Shown here one piece after another: positions 37,737 through 47,551 of a DNA stretch of 64,000 nt. This DNA comes from Reticulascus tulasneorum (lineage: Eukaryota > Ascomycota > Sordariomycetes > Glomerellales > Reticulascaceae): NCBI GenBank assembly GCA_001557505.1, contig LSAX01000003.1:3224001-3288000 (forward strand), read 5' to 3'. Both the position numbers and the translations under genes were made by a program. Position 1 is the first letter of the stretch. The number at the start of each line of letters is the position of its first letter. The notes beneath the pieces were generated by a model, which did no database searches, was not told the DNA's origin, and saw nothing but the letters and a program-made list of their open reading frames with translations.

Positions 37737-38738
37737 ATGGCCTCGTTCAGCCGGTCCTTCTCTACCGCCTCACCAGTTCTCACCGTCTCGCCACAACCTG
37801 CCCATCAAGCGGGATTCGACATGGAACCTTACACGTCCCGTCACCCTGCACCATTTGGCCCAACCGTCAACCCGGTCCATCATGCCTCCTCATCGTCGCA
37901 ATTCCCAATCTCCAACTGCAGTGCTGCGGGTCGCAAGCGTTCGCGAGACGAAGCCGCCCCCAATCTTATGCCGGATGAGCCTTCCCTCGCACGAATTGAA
38001 CCCATCAAAGAAGTTGAAGATGACTGGGAATACGGCGAGGGCATGGTGCTCATCAAACGAAACCAAGGCTATGTTGCGGATGCGAGTAGTCAGTCTGGTA
38101 CATGGGTCGAGGAGAAAATTGCCCCAGAGGAGACTGTTCGGGTTGGTGAGACAATAGCAGTTCTGCAGCAACAGCAGGATCGTCCGTCTCTTAGAAGTCA
38201 TAAATCCCAAAGACTCGACCAAAGCACGACCGCCAGTCCTGGGTTAAGCAGTTCTCCGAGTTACAGACTTCCAGACCCCCGCGCATCCATGTCGTCCCTT
38301 GCTCCCGCAAGTGCGCCATCGGAAAACGGCAATCAACCCGTCGTCGACGATTTTACCCTCCATCTCGGCATTGGATGGAGACGCATCAGCGATGACGAAC
38401 ACATTCAAGCCGCAGCACGGGGTTGGGCCAGGTATATCGAGAATCATTATCCAGTTTCAACAGTGAGCATTCGCCTAGAAAGCAGAGGTCTCCAATCGTA
38501 CCTCGTCGAGGCTACAGAAGGGTTTTACCTCTTCTCCGAGGATCTTCGGCAGGGCCGCCTCGTCAGCCATAGTGTCAACGGCGCTTTGAGCAACTTGAGA
38601 TGCTCGCCTCCCACGTTTGATGGCGAAGAGATTCTACGCGCTGTGGAATCTCCCGCAGCTTTTGAAGCTCAAAATGTTTTGGCACAACACGACCAAAAAC
38701 AACAGGCCCATGCAGACATTGAGATGGAGATGATCTAG
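37737..38738 (+). CDS. Conserved hypothetical protein, 333 residues
   Basis: Single uninterrupted frame from the first ATG (MASFSRSFSTASPVLT). I do not recognise a domain. It has a possible nuclear localisation signal (GRKRSRDEA, about residue 64), a short acidic conserved-looking block (VEDDWEYGEGMVLIKRNQGY), a Ser/Pro-rich middle, and a more structured second half (HLGIGWRRISDDEHIQAAAR, then NHYPVSTVSIRLESRGLQSY). The C-terminus is Gln/Glu-rich. The leader is several hundred bases long and contains upstream ATGs, which could affect translation. Codon use looks like its neighbours. A regulatory nuclear protein is one guess, with low certainty. Confidence 0.8.
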   Translation: MASFSRSFSTASPVLTVSPQPAHQAGFDMEPYTSRHPAPFGPTVNPVHHASSSSQFPISNCSAAGRKRSRDEAAPNLMPDEPSLARIEPIKEVEDDWEYGEGMVLIKRNQGYVADASSQSGTWVEEKIAPEETVRVGETIAVLQQQQDRPSLRSHKSQRLDQSTTASPGLSSSPSYRLPDPRASMSSLAPASAPSENGNQPVVDDFTLHLGIGWRRISDDEHIQAAARGWARYIENHYPVSTVSIRLESRGLQSYLVEATEGFYLFSEDLRQGRLVSHSVNGALSNLRCSPPTFDGEEILRAVESPAAFEAQNVLAQHDQKQQAHADIEMEMI

Positions 38739-40251
38739 CCTATCTGTCTGCGTAACGGGTCAACGGCGTTTGGGAATGGTTGCGGGATGGTCGGGAGTGT
38801 AAGTGTCTTATAGGGTGGGCTCGCGTGATAGGTCGGTTGCGTGCCATGGTAGTTGCACAGCCCCGAGAGTATCATACTCCCATGCACTTGATATACCAGT
38901 CCTATTATACTGCCCTCGTATCACGGGCTTTCTGTCTGTCTTCGCCGATAGCTAGATAGATCAAGTGAGATACATTGCTAGGATTTTGTCCAATTCGACT
39001 GTGAATAGTAAGGTAGCTTCCGAGTATATTAGGTGGCGAGCCCAGCACATACTCGAAAATTCCCTCTTTCTTTTCATCCCGTCTCAGATTTGAGTGGTTC
39101 TGGGAAATAGTTAGGCGCTGTCGGTTGTATCCGCTCATTGGTAAGTGCCGTGCTAAACGGGTTAGTTAATTAAGTCCTGGTGTTGCTGAAATAAGCAGCA
39201 CTGGTACGATGTGTACTAAATAGCTATGTATGCAATACCTTGGAGCATAATAGCAAGTAAATCAATTGCTGTTCCACCCAGAAACTCGAGGCTTACAAGA
39301 ACCAAATGACTGGTGTATGGTCACCGAGGTGGACGCGTTGGTGACCGCGATCTGTGGCAGCTTATTGAAAGTTGGTATATGGGATTGGTGCAGAGCCTGT
39401 CCCCGCTTCCACCCCTTACCATCCTCCCCCGTGATCGAGCTGGGATACTTAAGTTCACTTCTGCTTCATAGCCGAAGGGAAGTCGCATGAGAAGCGAACA
39501 AGCAACACATAGCTGGTTGGCCTTTGCTGATGGGATGGAATGTACCTTGCTGGAGACTGCAGAAGCATTCTGCATCTGGCTGCGCTTGGCCCCTGGTCGT
39601 TCACTGGATTCAGAGAGGTGGCGAACTCAAGGAAGAATGAGCAATTAGGCCCCCCCAAAAGGGGATCATTCCTAGTAAATGCTACTCCATTGGATGTGCT
39701 TGCTCGGCCAGCGCCCATTAGAATACCGGTGCACCATCTTAGTGCCTCACTGTGCATACAGGTTAGGCATAGTCAAAGCAGCGCAGTTTCTTGGTATGCA
39801 ATCATTTATTGGATACGGTGCAGACTGCGCTGAAAAGGCGACGACCACTCGAGTCCGGCCCCCTCCATCTCGCAGCCTCCAGCCCTCGGCGTCACTTCCC
39901 GCACATTTAGGAGCGTCAAGCACATGAAGAGAAAGCGGCACCTTGGAAAGAACCGAATCCAACCGAGTGATAGTTATTGTAGAATCAACTGTCATCAACA
40001 TTGCCTGTCTCGTCATTATCTTCGACTTCTTAATACCGCCGTGCCCTCCTAATGAGCAACCCCTCCAACATCTCTCAGTCGCTCGCGCCGTCCGCCAACT
40101 TAACTACCAGGCTGTTTATGGATTCTGCCCCTCTTATCCACATCGTCTAATCCCCCGCCGGGTTGCCTCCTTGCCTGGGAATCAGCATCCCATTTATTAT
40201 CATCTCCAGCAACAGCACGAAACTCGACTTCACGTCTACCACTTTGTCCTT
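38739..40251. other. Intergenic region orphan gene / BTB gene
   Basis: About 1.5 kb. No gene is supported. A short near-palindrome of seven C, AAAA, four G is at about 39651-39664. The last 200 bp is pyrimidine-rich leader-like sequence before the BTB start. Confidence 0.5.
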
Positions 40252-41856
40252 ATGGTCTCACAGCCCGACCCATCGACATCGCTCACCCTGCGAGGCTCCT
40301 CGGTCGTTTCACGGCCTTCGATCTCGCGCACGAAACGGTACAATCGGTCGCATGTTGGCGGCGCCACTTACATCCCCCAGAACGAGTTCCCCGTCTTCAA
40401 TCACTCAGGCGATGTGGAGATTATAGTCACGGCTGCGGGCCATGATAACCGCTATCTTCTGCACCGACATACCCTCACGCGATGTTCGGGATTCTTCGAG
40501 GCGAGCACTAGTCAGGAGTGGTCAAAGGCAGCGCCAGGCACGTCTTCGACCGACCTCGCGCGCATCGGAGAAGACCCCGCTGCGGATTCCTCAGCCAGCC
40601 ATGGCCGTCCGAACCATTCTTCTACGACTACTGTGGCTGCTTCGCCGTCTCGTCGACGGTGGCGCTACGAGCTCGATGCTGGCTCCGGGGAAGGGGACAT
40701 ACCCATGCTGGTGCAGAAAGATGAGGATCAGAGCAAGGACAAGTCGCTGGTGTCGGGATCGGTGTCAATATTTGGCTCGGGGAATACCTCCGGCCATCAT
40801 CACCTGCCTGCTGCGCGCAGTAAGACTACCGGCCATTCACAATCATCGTCGGCGCATTCCAATCACAACTTCTTTCGATCCGTCGCAAATCTTAGTCTAG
40901 TCGCAGGTACTCCGTCAGTGCCACCCATCTCTCAGGCCGATCAGGATCTGCTCCGTGACTACGACAATCTGTTTCGCATTTTCTACAACTACTCTCCTAT
41001 GCTCGACGGTATCAACATCGCCGATGCCTACGTGCAGTGCAAGTCTCTTCTCACGCTGGCGGACCAGTACGACGCGCTGGCTGTGGTCGGACCCCGGGTA
41101 GATCACCACTTGCTACAGTTCCAGTCTAGACTCTGGAAACAGATTGCCAAGTACCCCATCTCGTACCTGCGCCTTGGCTATCTCGCCCGCAGCAAGGTCA
41201 TTTTTCAAGAGGCACTCATACACGTCGTCGGCCAATGGCCGGCAGGTGAGCGCAGTCTGCGGGCAGCACTGCCGGATGTTGTCCTTGATATAATCGAGGA
41301 CAAGGTGGACGAGTTAGAGGAGACGGTTGGCAGGATTGAGGGTCGTTTGTTTCGCCTCAACCTAACCACAGCCAGAGGGGAGCGGGTAACTCCTGGCACC
41401 TCGTATCTCGATTGGCTGGCTGTAAGCTTGTTTCGACAATGGCTCGCTGACAACACCAGCCCACCGCAGGGAGACCGTCGCGCCGCACAGGGCTCCCGTG
41501 ATGGTCGCAATGGCGAGTCGCAGCAACTGGCCTTGCCGTCCGCAATGCCTCCTCTGGCTGCGGCTGGACGCACGTACCGCACTCTAGGAGCCTCAAACTC
41601 CTCCGCATATCTCAGTCATGACGAATGCAAGCGATTTTTGAAATTTAGTCCTGAGTTGTATAGTCGGGATAATTTGCGGAGATTTGAGAAGCGCATCGAT
41701 GAGCTGAAAGCCATGGCTCGTGATCTGGTCCGGCCTTTGATGGGAAGCGGCCTGGAGCTGGATGTTGGCGGTTCTGGAAGGGCTGCTGATGGAATTGGTT
41801 ATCTGACCTGCACAACGGTAGGCGATAGGGATCTTCCCTGGCATGTAGAGGATTGA
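40252..41856 (+). CDS. BTB/POZ-domain protein
   Basis: Fungal BTB-domain protein of 534 residues in one exon; the first in-frame ATG was used. The first half of the BTB fold is at about residues 53-84 (GDVEIIVTAAGHDNRYLLHR followed by HTLTRCSGFFEAS), and the second half at about 235-280 (FRIFYNYSPMLDGINIADAY, then CKSLLTLADQYDALAVV). Between them lies a low-complexity insert of about 140 residues rich in Ser, His and Asp. A helical C-terminal part follows (LPDVVLDIIEDKVDELEETV) and ends in DLPWHVED. BTB proteins often act as dimers or as adaptors for cullin-3 ubiquitin ligases; which applies here is unknown. It is convergent with YEN1, 287 bp apart. Confidence 0.85.
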   Translation: MVSQPDPSTSLTLRGSSVVSRPSISRTKRYNRSHVGGATYIPQNEFPVFNHSGDVEIIVTAAGHDNRYLLHRHTLTRCSGFFEASTSQEWSKAAPGTSSTDLARIGEDPAADSSASHGRPNHSSTTTVAASPSRRRWRYELDAGSGEGDIPMLVQKDEDQSKDKSLVSGSVSIFGSGNTSGHHHLPAARSKTTGHSQSSSAHSNHNFFRSVANLSLVAGTPSVPPISQADQDLLRDYDNLFRIFYNYSPMLDGINIADAYVQCKSLLTLADQYDALAVVGPRVDHHLLQFQSRLWKQIAKYPISYLRLGYLARSKVIFQEALIHVVGQWPAGERSLRAALPDVVLDIIEDKVDELEETVGRIEGRLFRLNLTTARGERVTPGTSYLDWLAVSLFRQWLADNTSPPQGDRRAAQGSRDGRNGESQQLALPSAMPPLAAAGRTYRTLGASNSSAYLSHDECKRFLKFSPELYSRDNLRRFEKRIDELKAMARDLVRPLMGSGLELDVGGSGRAADGIGYLTCTTVGDRDLPWHVED

Positions 41857-42143
41857 TTATTTTCTGAAGATATTTATCGGTTGGCGTTCTGGAATACGCC
41901 GTTCATTATCGAGGTATAGCAGGTTGGTGATTAAGGTCGGATTTATGACCATATACGATTCGAGCGCATGGACTGCTACGTCTCGGATACCCAGTTAGGA
42001 GACAACTATTTTTCATCATCAATATAAGACATCTAATATCCTACTTCCACGTGAACCAAGACAGTAGTCTGGAAACGAGATTGATGCAAGACGTTGATTA
42101 CGTAGGCAGGGATAACTCCTATACTAAGTACTTGAACGACTAC

Positions 42144-44736
42144 TTAATCATCAGTGCAGGTTAAGTCAATAATTGATACATTGCTGCGCCTCCATGCCAC
42201 AGTTCTACGATGCTGACCATCGGGACCGCCCTCATTGTCTTTATTTATCCCAATGGTATCGGCTTCCGCAGATGTGAGCTCAACCTCTTTGAAGAAGCCA
42301 CAGTTGCTGGTCCGCGGCACGAGCATCTTAGCCGTTGGCTTAGCATTATCACTTAGGCTCTTCAACGTCTTATCCGGGTCTGAACGGCTCTCGAGTCCTG
42401 CAAATGTTTTGGTTGATGACTTTGGCCCGAGACACAATTTCGAGGTCATTGTTGAGAGCTTCCCAATAGGGTTCCGTACAATGTTCTGTTCCATCCCGCT
42501 TTTCACAAAACCAGGGCTGCTGTTAGGTTTACCGCTCTGCAACGTTGCGTAGTAGAACTCCATGGATGTCTGTACCAATTGCTTGCTGGTTTTGGATGGC
42601 GTGCCTAGAGTCATTTGATGTGTGACACTCCCTGATGACGCCGGTGCCTGCGGGCTCTTTAATAGTCTCGGCGACGTGCTGGCTATTGTGGACTGAGCTG
42701 CCCGATCTAGCGTAGAAAATGCCTTGGCTTGAGAAGATGTGAGGACATTCAGGGGTGGGCGAGAAGGCGTAGCTGACGGAATGCTGGGGCTAGATGATAT
42801 AGTAATTGTGCCCGTAATGTGGGAAGGTTTGGAGATCCTAGGCGCAAGTTGTGAGCCTCCGATCCCCCAAGTGTTTGCTTTTCTGGACGGGTTTGTGACT
42901 GCCGCATTCCCATCAGGCTTGGATTGCTTACTTCGAATGGGTGCAGTTTTCAAACGGGCTTGCCGCGGACTGCTCGGGGGCTTTGTTGACGATTGAGGCT
43001 ATTGGATTGCAGTATGGGAGGTGTGGCAGATTGTCGTAGCTTGGAAATACTACATTGCTGCGGCTCCTTATCATCTGCGATTGAAATTGTGGTGCTGTTG
43101 GTGATTTGCACCCACTTATCGAGTGCGCTCTGCTTGTCTCCCAATTTACTGCTGGGTTTATTTCGCGGCGCCTTGCCTTGGCCGCGAGAACGGGATTTGG
43201 ATCGCTGCTTTTCCTCCCAGTCTTCGATCGTGAGAGGAACGCCGAGTTTTAAGACAGATTCCGGGAGCCAGATGGACTCAGGCAAAGTGGGATCAAAGAT
43301 CCTTTTAGCGCTCGCCCCGGTTGTCTCTACTGCTTCATTGCCAGTTGTATTGTCAAATTCGTCGTCGCTGTTGAGCGCCAGTCCTTGGCGGGCGAAGGAG
43401 ACAATCTCTTCTGGCTCGTGTGACAGATCAAGTCCAGCGATCTCGGCGGGAATATAGACCACTCGAAGCTCGGGCATGCCATCAACGCTAAAATGACTTC
43501 TTATACCAGAGACGCGTTTCACCAGAGTCAACTCGTCTTTTTCAATGTTCTCAGTCGAATAACCAGTTGCCTGAGCCCCGAGATGGCGTGAGAGCAGCTT
43601 TTGTACTAGCAAACCCGGTGCAAGCACACGGATCAACTTTATAGCACCTATTCGAAAATTCCAGTCGAAAGTCTCCATGGCAAAGACCCGTAGACCAGCC
43701 ACATCCACTTCCTTGTTCCAGTGGATCTCGCTTTTCAGCCTTTCAATGGCGGACATCTGGGACACGATGGGATGTGTATAGTGCCTTAAGACTTCGATAT
43801 TGGGGAACATGTCCGGCAAGGACAGTGCCTTGTGCCGTATGCGAAAAAAGCCACTCTCGTTCGTCCGAAGCTCGTGTTTCAGAGAGTCTTTCCACTCTGC
43901 AAGCCCTCCCTCGTCGGATTTTTTCAATCGACACAGAGATTTGCCAAAATTTGCTCTGGCTGCTTCACAGGCCACCTTGACCCCACAACCTGGGATTCCC
44001 TCAGGAAGATAATCCCCTCCACTCATCAAGGCAACCAAAACCATTCCCTCGCGGTCCAGGCCGGACTCTCCGGCTTTGATGTCTTCAATATCGTAAAGTG
44101 TGACATGTGTGGGGACCTTACTGCCTCGCGGGCCTTCCGTAGACCAGTTGCGGAGCGTTCGAGTGGAACCAAACATGATCGTGTCAACATCCTCGCTCAG
44201 AACGGCGTCAACAATGCCCTGCTGTTGCAGCAAGGCACACTCGGCCTCAGCCTCGCCCGGGGCATCATGAATCTGGAAACCAAACAGCTTGATAAGCCGC
44301 TTCGCCATGGCTGAGGCGACACCATCTCCCTTGCCGGAGCGCTTGTTGCGCTTGAACGCCGGCTTATTTGGCCCGTCGAAGACGAAAATTGGCTGAATTG
44401 AGAGACCAAGAAGGCGAACTAAGCGATAAAAGAGTGTTCGGATGGCGGGATTTGTACCACCTGTATTTGATAGTGCTTGGATTAGCAGAGGGCAGAGGAC
44501 CGAAGAGCGGAGGATACTGTACCTCTTGCTGCCTGGACTTGAAACTGCCAGATGGCGATGTCAACAGCAAGACGCAATGGGCGGCCAGAGTCCTCAAGTT
44601 TCTCGGTAGCTAACCTGGAGAGGGAGACTCTCTTGCCAGGGCCGAGTTCACGATATATCCTAGACCACGCAGAGTGTGAGTTGACCATCTCAAAGTCCGG
44701 CGCCACTGCAACGTTTACGTACCCTTTGATACCCAT
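42144..44736 (-). CDS. YEN1: Holliday-junction resolvase Yen1/GEN1 (XPG/Rad2-family nuclease)
   Basis: Structure-specific 5' nuclease that cuts Holliday junctions symmetrically in mitosis and meiosis. Exon 1 is only 14 nt (44736-44723), then 44659-44523 and 44460 onward; the first two joins give MGIKGIYRELGPGKRV. Active-site motifs are clear: VDIAIWQFQ, VFDGPNKPAFKRNKRS, GEAEAECALLQQQG with the paired glutamates, LSEDVDTIMFG and GGDYLPEGIPGCGVK. A chromodomain-like stretch (ESIWLPESVLKLGVPLTIED) follows. Near 42.95 kb the open frame shifts by one base. A model with two more introns (43053-42999 and 42931-42883) restores it and gives 787 residues, but is not certain. The end, SIIDLTCTDD, looks like a SUMO-interacting motif, as known for Yen1. 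Confidence 0.9.
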
Positions 44737-45438
44737 CTCATCCAGCAACCGCCACACTGCCTGAACCAACTGGCAGAGATAAGTATCTCAAATTTCAAGG
44801 TGACCACAGTAATGCATAGTGAGCTTCCTTGGATAGAACGTTTCTTGAGTTATAGGGTGAGGTTCCGGGATGATGTATACATTCTGAATGGCTGGTTTGT
44901 TTAGTGGGGTGGTTACTCGGGATACGGAGGTTGCCTGGTACCTACCTAGACAGTCCACTAAACGTACCTTTGTAGGTACCCGTGACGCGTTACCCGGGCC
45001 TCTGTAGCGCCGAACACATTAGCGTGCGATACTACCTACCTACCTCAGGGTACTAAGGTAGGTACCTGGTAAATAGCGGATCCATCTTTGCCATTTGCCC
45101 CACCCTAATTGACTACCTAGGTAGTCTGGAGAACCATAGAATTGGGTTTCAGGCGTTGAACACCCTTGCCTTTCTAGGGCCCAAATGTGATGAATGTACC
45201 TACATATCTGCTGGAGTCCATTGGGCAGTTTTCATATCTCAGATAAATTTGTACATATCCGTTAGACGCGACCTCGAGAGTGCTCCTTACCTTAGAACTT
45301 GACACTAAGATCTGGAGAGGATTACCCGTACAACGAATTACAATCTGCCGGCCAAAAGAAAAAAGATAGGCTCTTGATATGACCAAGGTCAATGCACTGA
45401 ACGCCCACAAATGCCCAGTAGTACTGTTCTGAACAGCG
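44737..45438. other. Divergent promoter region YEN1 / ARP10
   Basis: About 700 bp with the densest motif cluster of the window at 44936-45126, plus an ACGCGT hexamer at 44985-44990, about 250 bp upstream of YEN1. The hexamer could be an MBF site for a cell-cycle gene but is expected by chance several times in the window. No gene is visible. Confidence 0.55.
44936..45126. repeat. Dense cluster of ACCTACCT / AGGTAGGTACC motifs
   Basis: Within 190 bp there are at least five runs: GGTACCTACCTAGACAG, TTTGTAGGTACCCG, ACTACCTACCTACCTC, CTAAGGTAGGTACCTGG and GACTACCTAGGTAGTC. The last is a 16-base perfect palindrome. They face both YEN1 and ARP10. Role unknown. Confidence 0.75.
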
Positions 45439-47223
45439 ATGGCTTCCAGTGGTGTTGCTGGCCTCCCGCACCGAACGGTCTCCAGCATCCGCACTGCGAC
45501 CACTCATTCAGCAGGGCAGAGTGGACCAACTAGCCCTCATACTCCCTCTCGAACAATCACGTCCACGTTTGCTTCCCCCTCCAGCCTCCGCGCCGAAGAA
45601 GATATCATCGTCATTGAGTTGGGCTCCCGATTCCTAAGGGCTGGATTTGCTGGTGATTCTGCGCCAAAAGCCACGCTGTCGTTTGGGCCGAATCAGCAGC
45701 GACGGGTTGGTGATTTCAGAGCTTGGGATCCTGAAAATCGAGATGACTGGCGAAGACGACCGACTGGGAGGTGCTGGGGAGAAAATCATGAAATATGGCG
45801 ACCTGATTTGCGAGATCTTGACCTAGGACTTGTTGCAGACAAGCTCGACAGAGTCCTGCGAGATGCTCTGTCCAAGTACGTTGACAGCTTAACACATGCT
45901 TCTATATGCTCATAGCCTTTTCCCAGATTGCTTCTCCTTGATTCACGCCCGCGCAGGATGTCGCTTGTGCTACCATCGAACATCTCCGTTCCCATCCTAT
46001 CTACTGTGCTCGATACTCTTTTCAATCGATTCCAAGCGCCAATGGTTTCTCTCCTATCAAGCGCCGTCACTTCGACCGTCGGAGCCGGTATTCGATCTGC
46101 TTTGGTAGTGGATCTTGGCTGGGCCGAGACCACAGTGACAAGTGTCTACGAGTACCGCGAGGTACAAACCTCCGGAAGTGTCCGAGGTGCTAAGATGCTG
46201 GTTGAAGAGGTACACAAATTGCTGGAAGAGATGTTGCTGAAGCCCACGGATGAATCGCATATTGCAGACCGCAAGAAGCGGTCTGGTCAACACTCGGTCT
46301 GTTTTGAAGAATGCGAAGAGGTTGCCTGTCGCATGACATGGTGTCGGCAGGCTGCGAAACTCGTCGAACCACGAGAGCATGACGGCTTACCGACCGTCCA
46401 GGAACAAGACGAATCCGGATATATCGCACCACAGGATGTCGGTGCGAACGACACAGTTCACATTATGCTCCAGTCCGCCACTCCACCCACAGACCTGCAC
46501 GTGCCATTTCAGAGGTTGTCCGACCCATGCGAAGATACATTTTTTGCCCCTCAGTTTACCCGGAGTAGTTTTGATGACAACGAGCTTCCAGTGCCTCTGC
46601 TTGTTTACCAACATCTACTCCGATTGCCGATAGACGTTAGGGCTATTTGCATATCTCGAATTATCTTCACAGGTGGCTGTTCTAGGATTCCGGGGCTAAA
46701 GCGCAGAATATTCGATGATCTGTCGCTCCTTGTAAGCGCCAGAGGTTGGTGTCCTGTTCAAGGCAATGCCGTGGAGCAACTGAAAGTCAACACGAAAGTT
46801 CGGAGAAATGTCAGTCGACAGGCAGGCGACAGACCCATAGGGGTTGCGCCTCGAGATAGTGGCCTGGAGGAGCAAGATGGAGTGTGGCATGACGCAGCCA
46901 ATGCTGCTCCGGAAGCCGACCCCATAGAAGTCATACTACAAAGGGGCAATAACACGAAGAAGAGCGTGCAGGGGACAATACGAAGCCTGTCATCCCTTGG
47001 CCCATGGGGTGGAGCCAGTGTGGCGTGTCACGTCAAAGTCGTTGCAATGGCTAATATTGATCGGGAGTTATGGCTGCAGCAAGGCATCAGCGGCGCATCA
47101 AGACCGAGCGAGGTGGATGTAAAGGCACAGCAAAGACAAAGCATGGGACCTGGAGGTCTGATGCGCGGAGCTGCCGGTGGCACCCAGGCCAATTGGACAC
47201 TTGGAGCCTGGGGGTCGGTGTAG
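45439..47223 (+). CDS. ARP10: Actin-related protein Arp10 (dynactin pointed-end subunit)
   Basis: Divergent actin-like protein of the Arp10/Arp11 type (Neurospora ro-7), part of the dynactin complex that activates dynein for nuclear and organelle movement. Exons 45439-45875 and 45927-47223 (51 bp intron) give 577 residues. A Ser/Thr-rich N-terminus of about 50 residues precedes the actin fold. IVIELGSRFLRAGFAGDSAP is the phosphate-1 loop; LLLLDSRPRRMSLVLPSNIS and ALVVDLGWAETTVTSVYEYR (phosphate 2) follow; ISRIIFTGGCSRIPGLKRRI is the adenosine motif. A long hydrophilic insert lies in the middle (about residues 230-330). The C-terminus is Gly-rich (NWTLGAWGSV). Larger than actin, as usual for fungal Arp10. 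Confidence 0.88.
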
Positions 47224-47551
47224 GCATAATCTGTACCAATGTTAATGAAGCGTATGGAATATTTCTAGACGTCACTTCAGCGATATACCCAGTTAAATTT
47301 AAACCATTTCCCACGGCTTGGTCGCCATTGGTAACAGGGAATGTTTCGATCCGAACTGAGTACAGTGTGAACCAATTTTGTATTGGGTGACCCCCGTAGC
47401 CACAGGGGAAGTGGTTGGTGGTGTGACTCCTTTAATTGCATATCCTACTTCAATACCTGAATACGCGACTGAGTCCTCCCGACCACCTCTCTCATCTGCC
47501 TTGGCGTCAAGTTCTTACCAATCTGGATGAGTTTGAACAAGTAGGCCCAAA
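47224..47551. other. Intergenic region ARP10 / SerRS
   Basis: About 330 bp in a tandem arrangement. Holds the ARP10 3' end and the SerRS promoter; no distinct motif seen. Confidence 0.5.
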
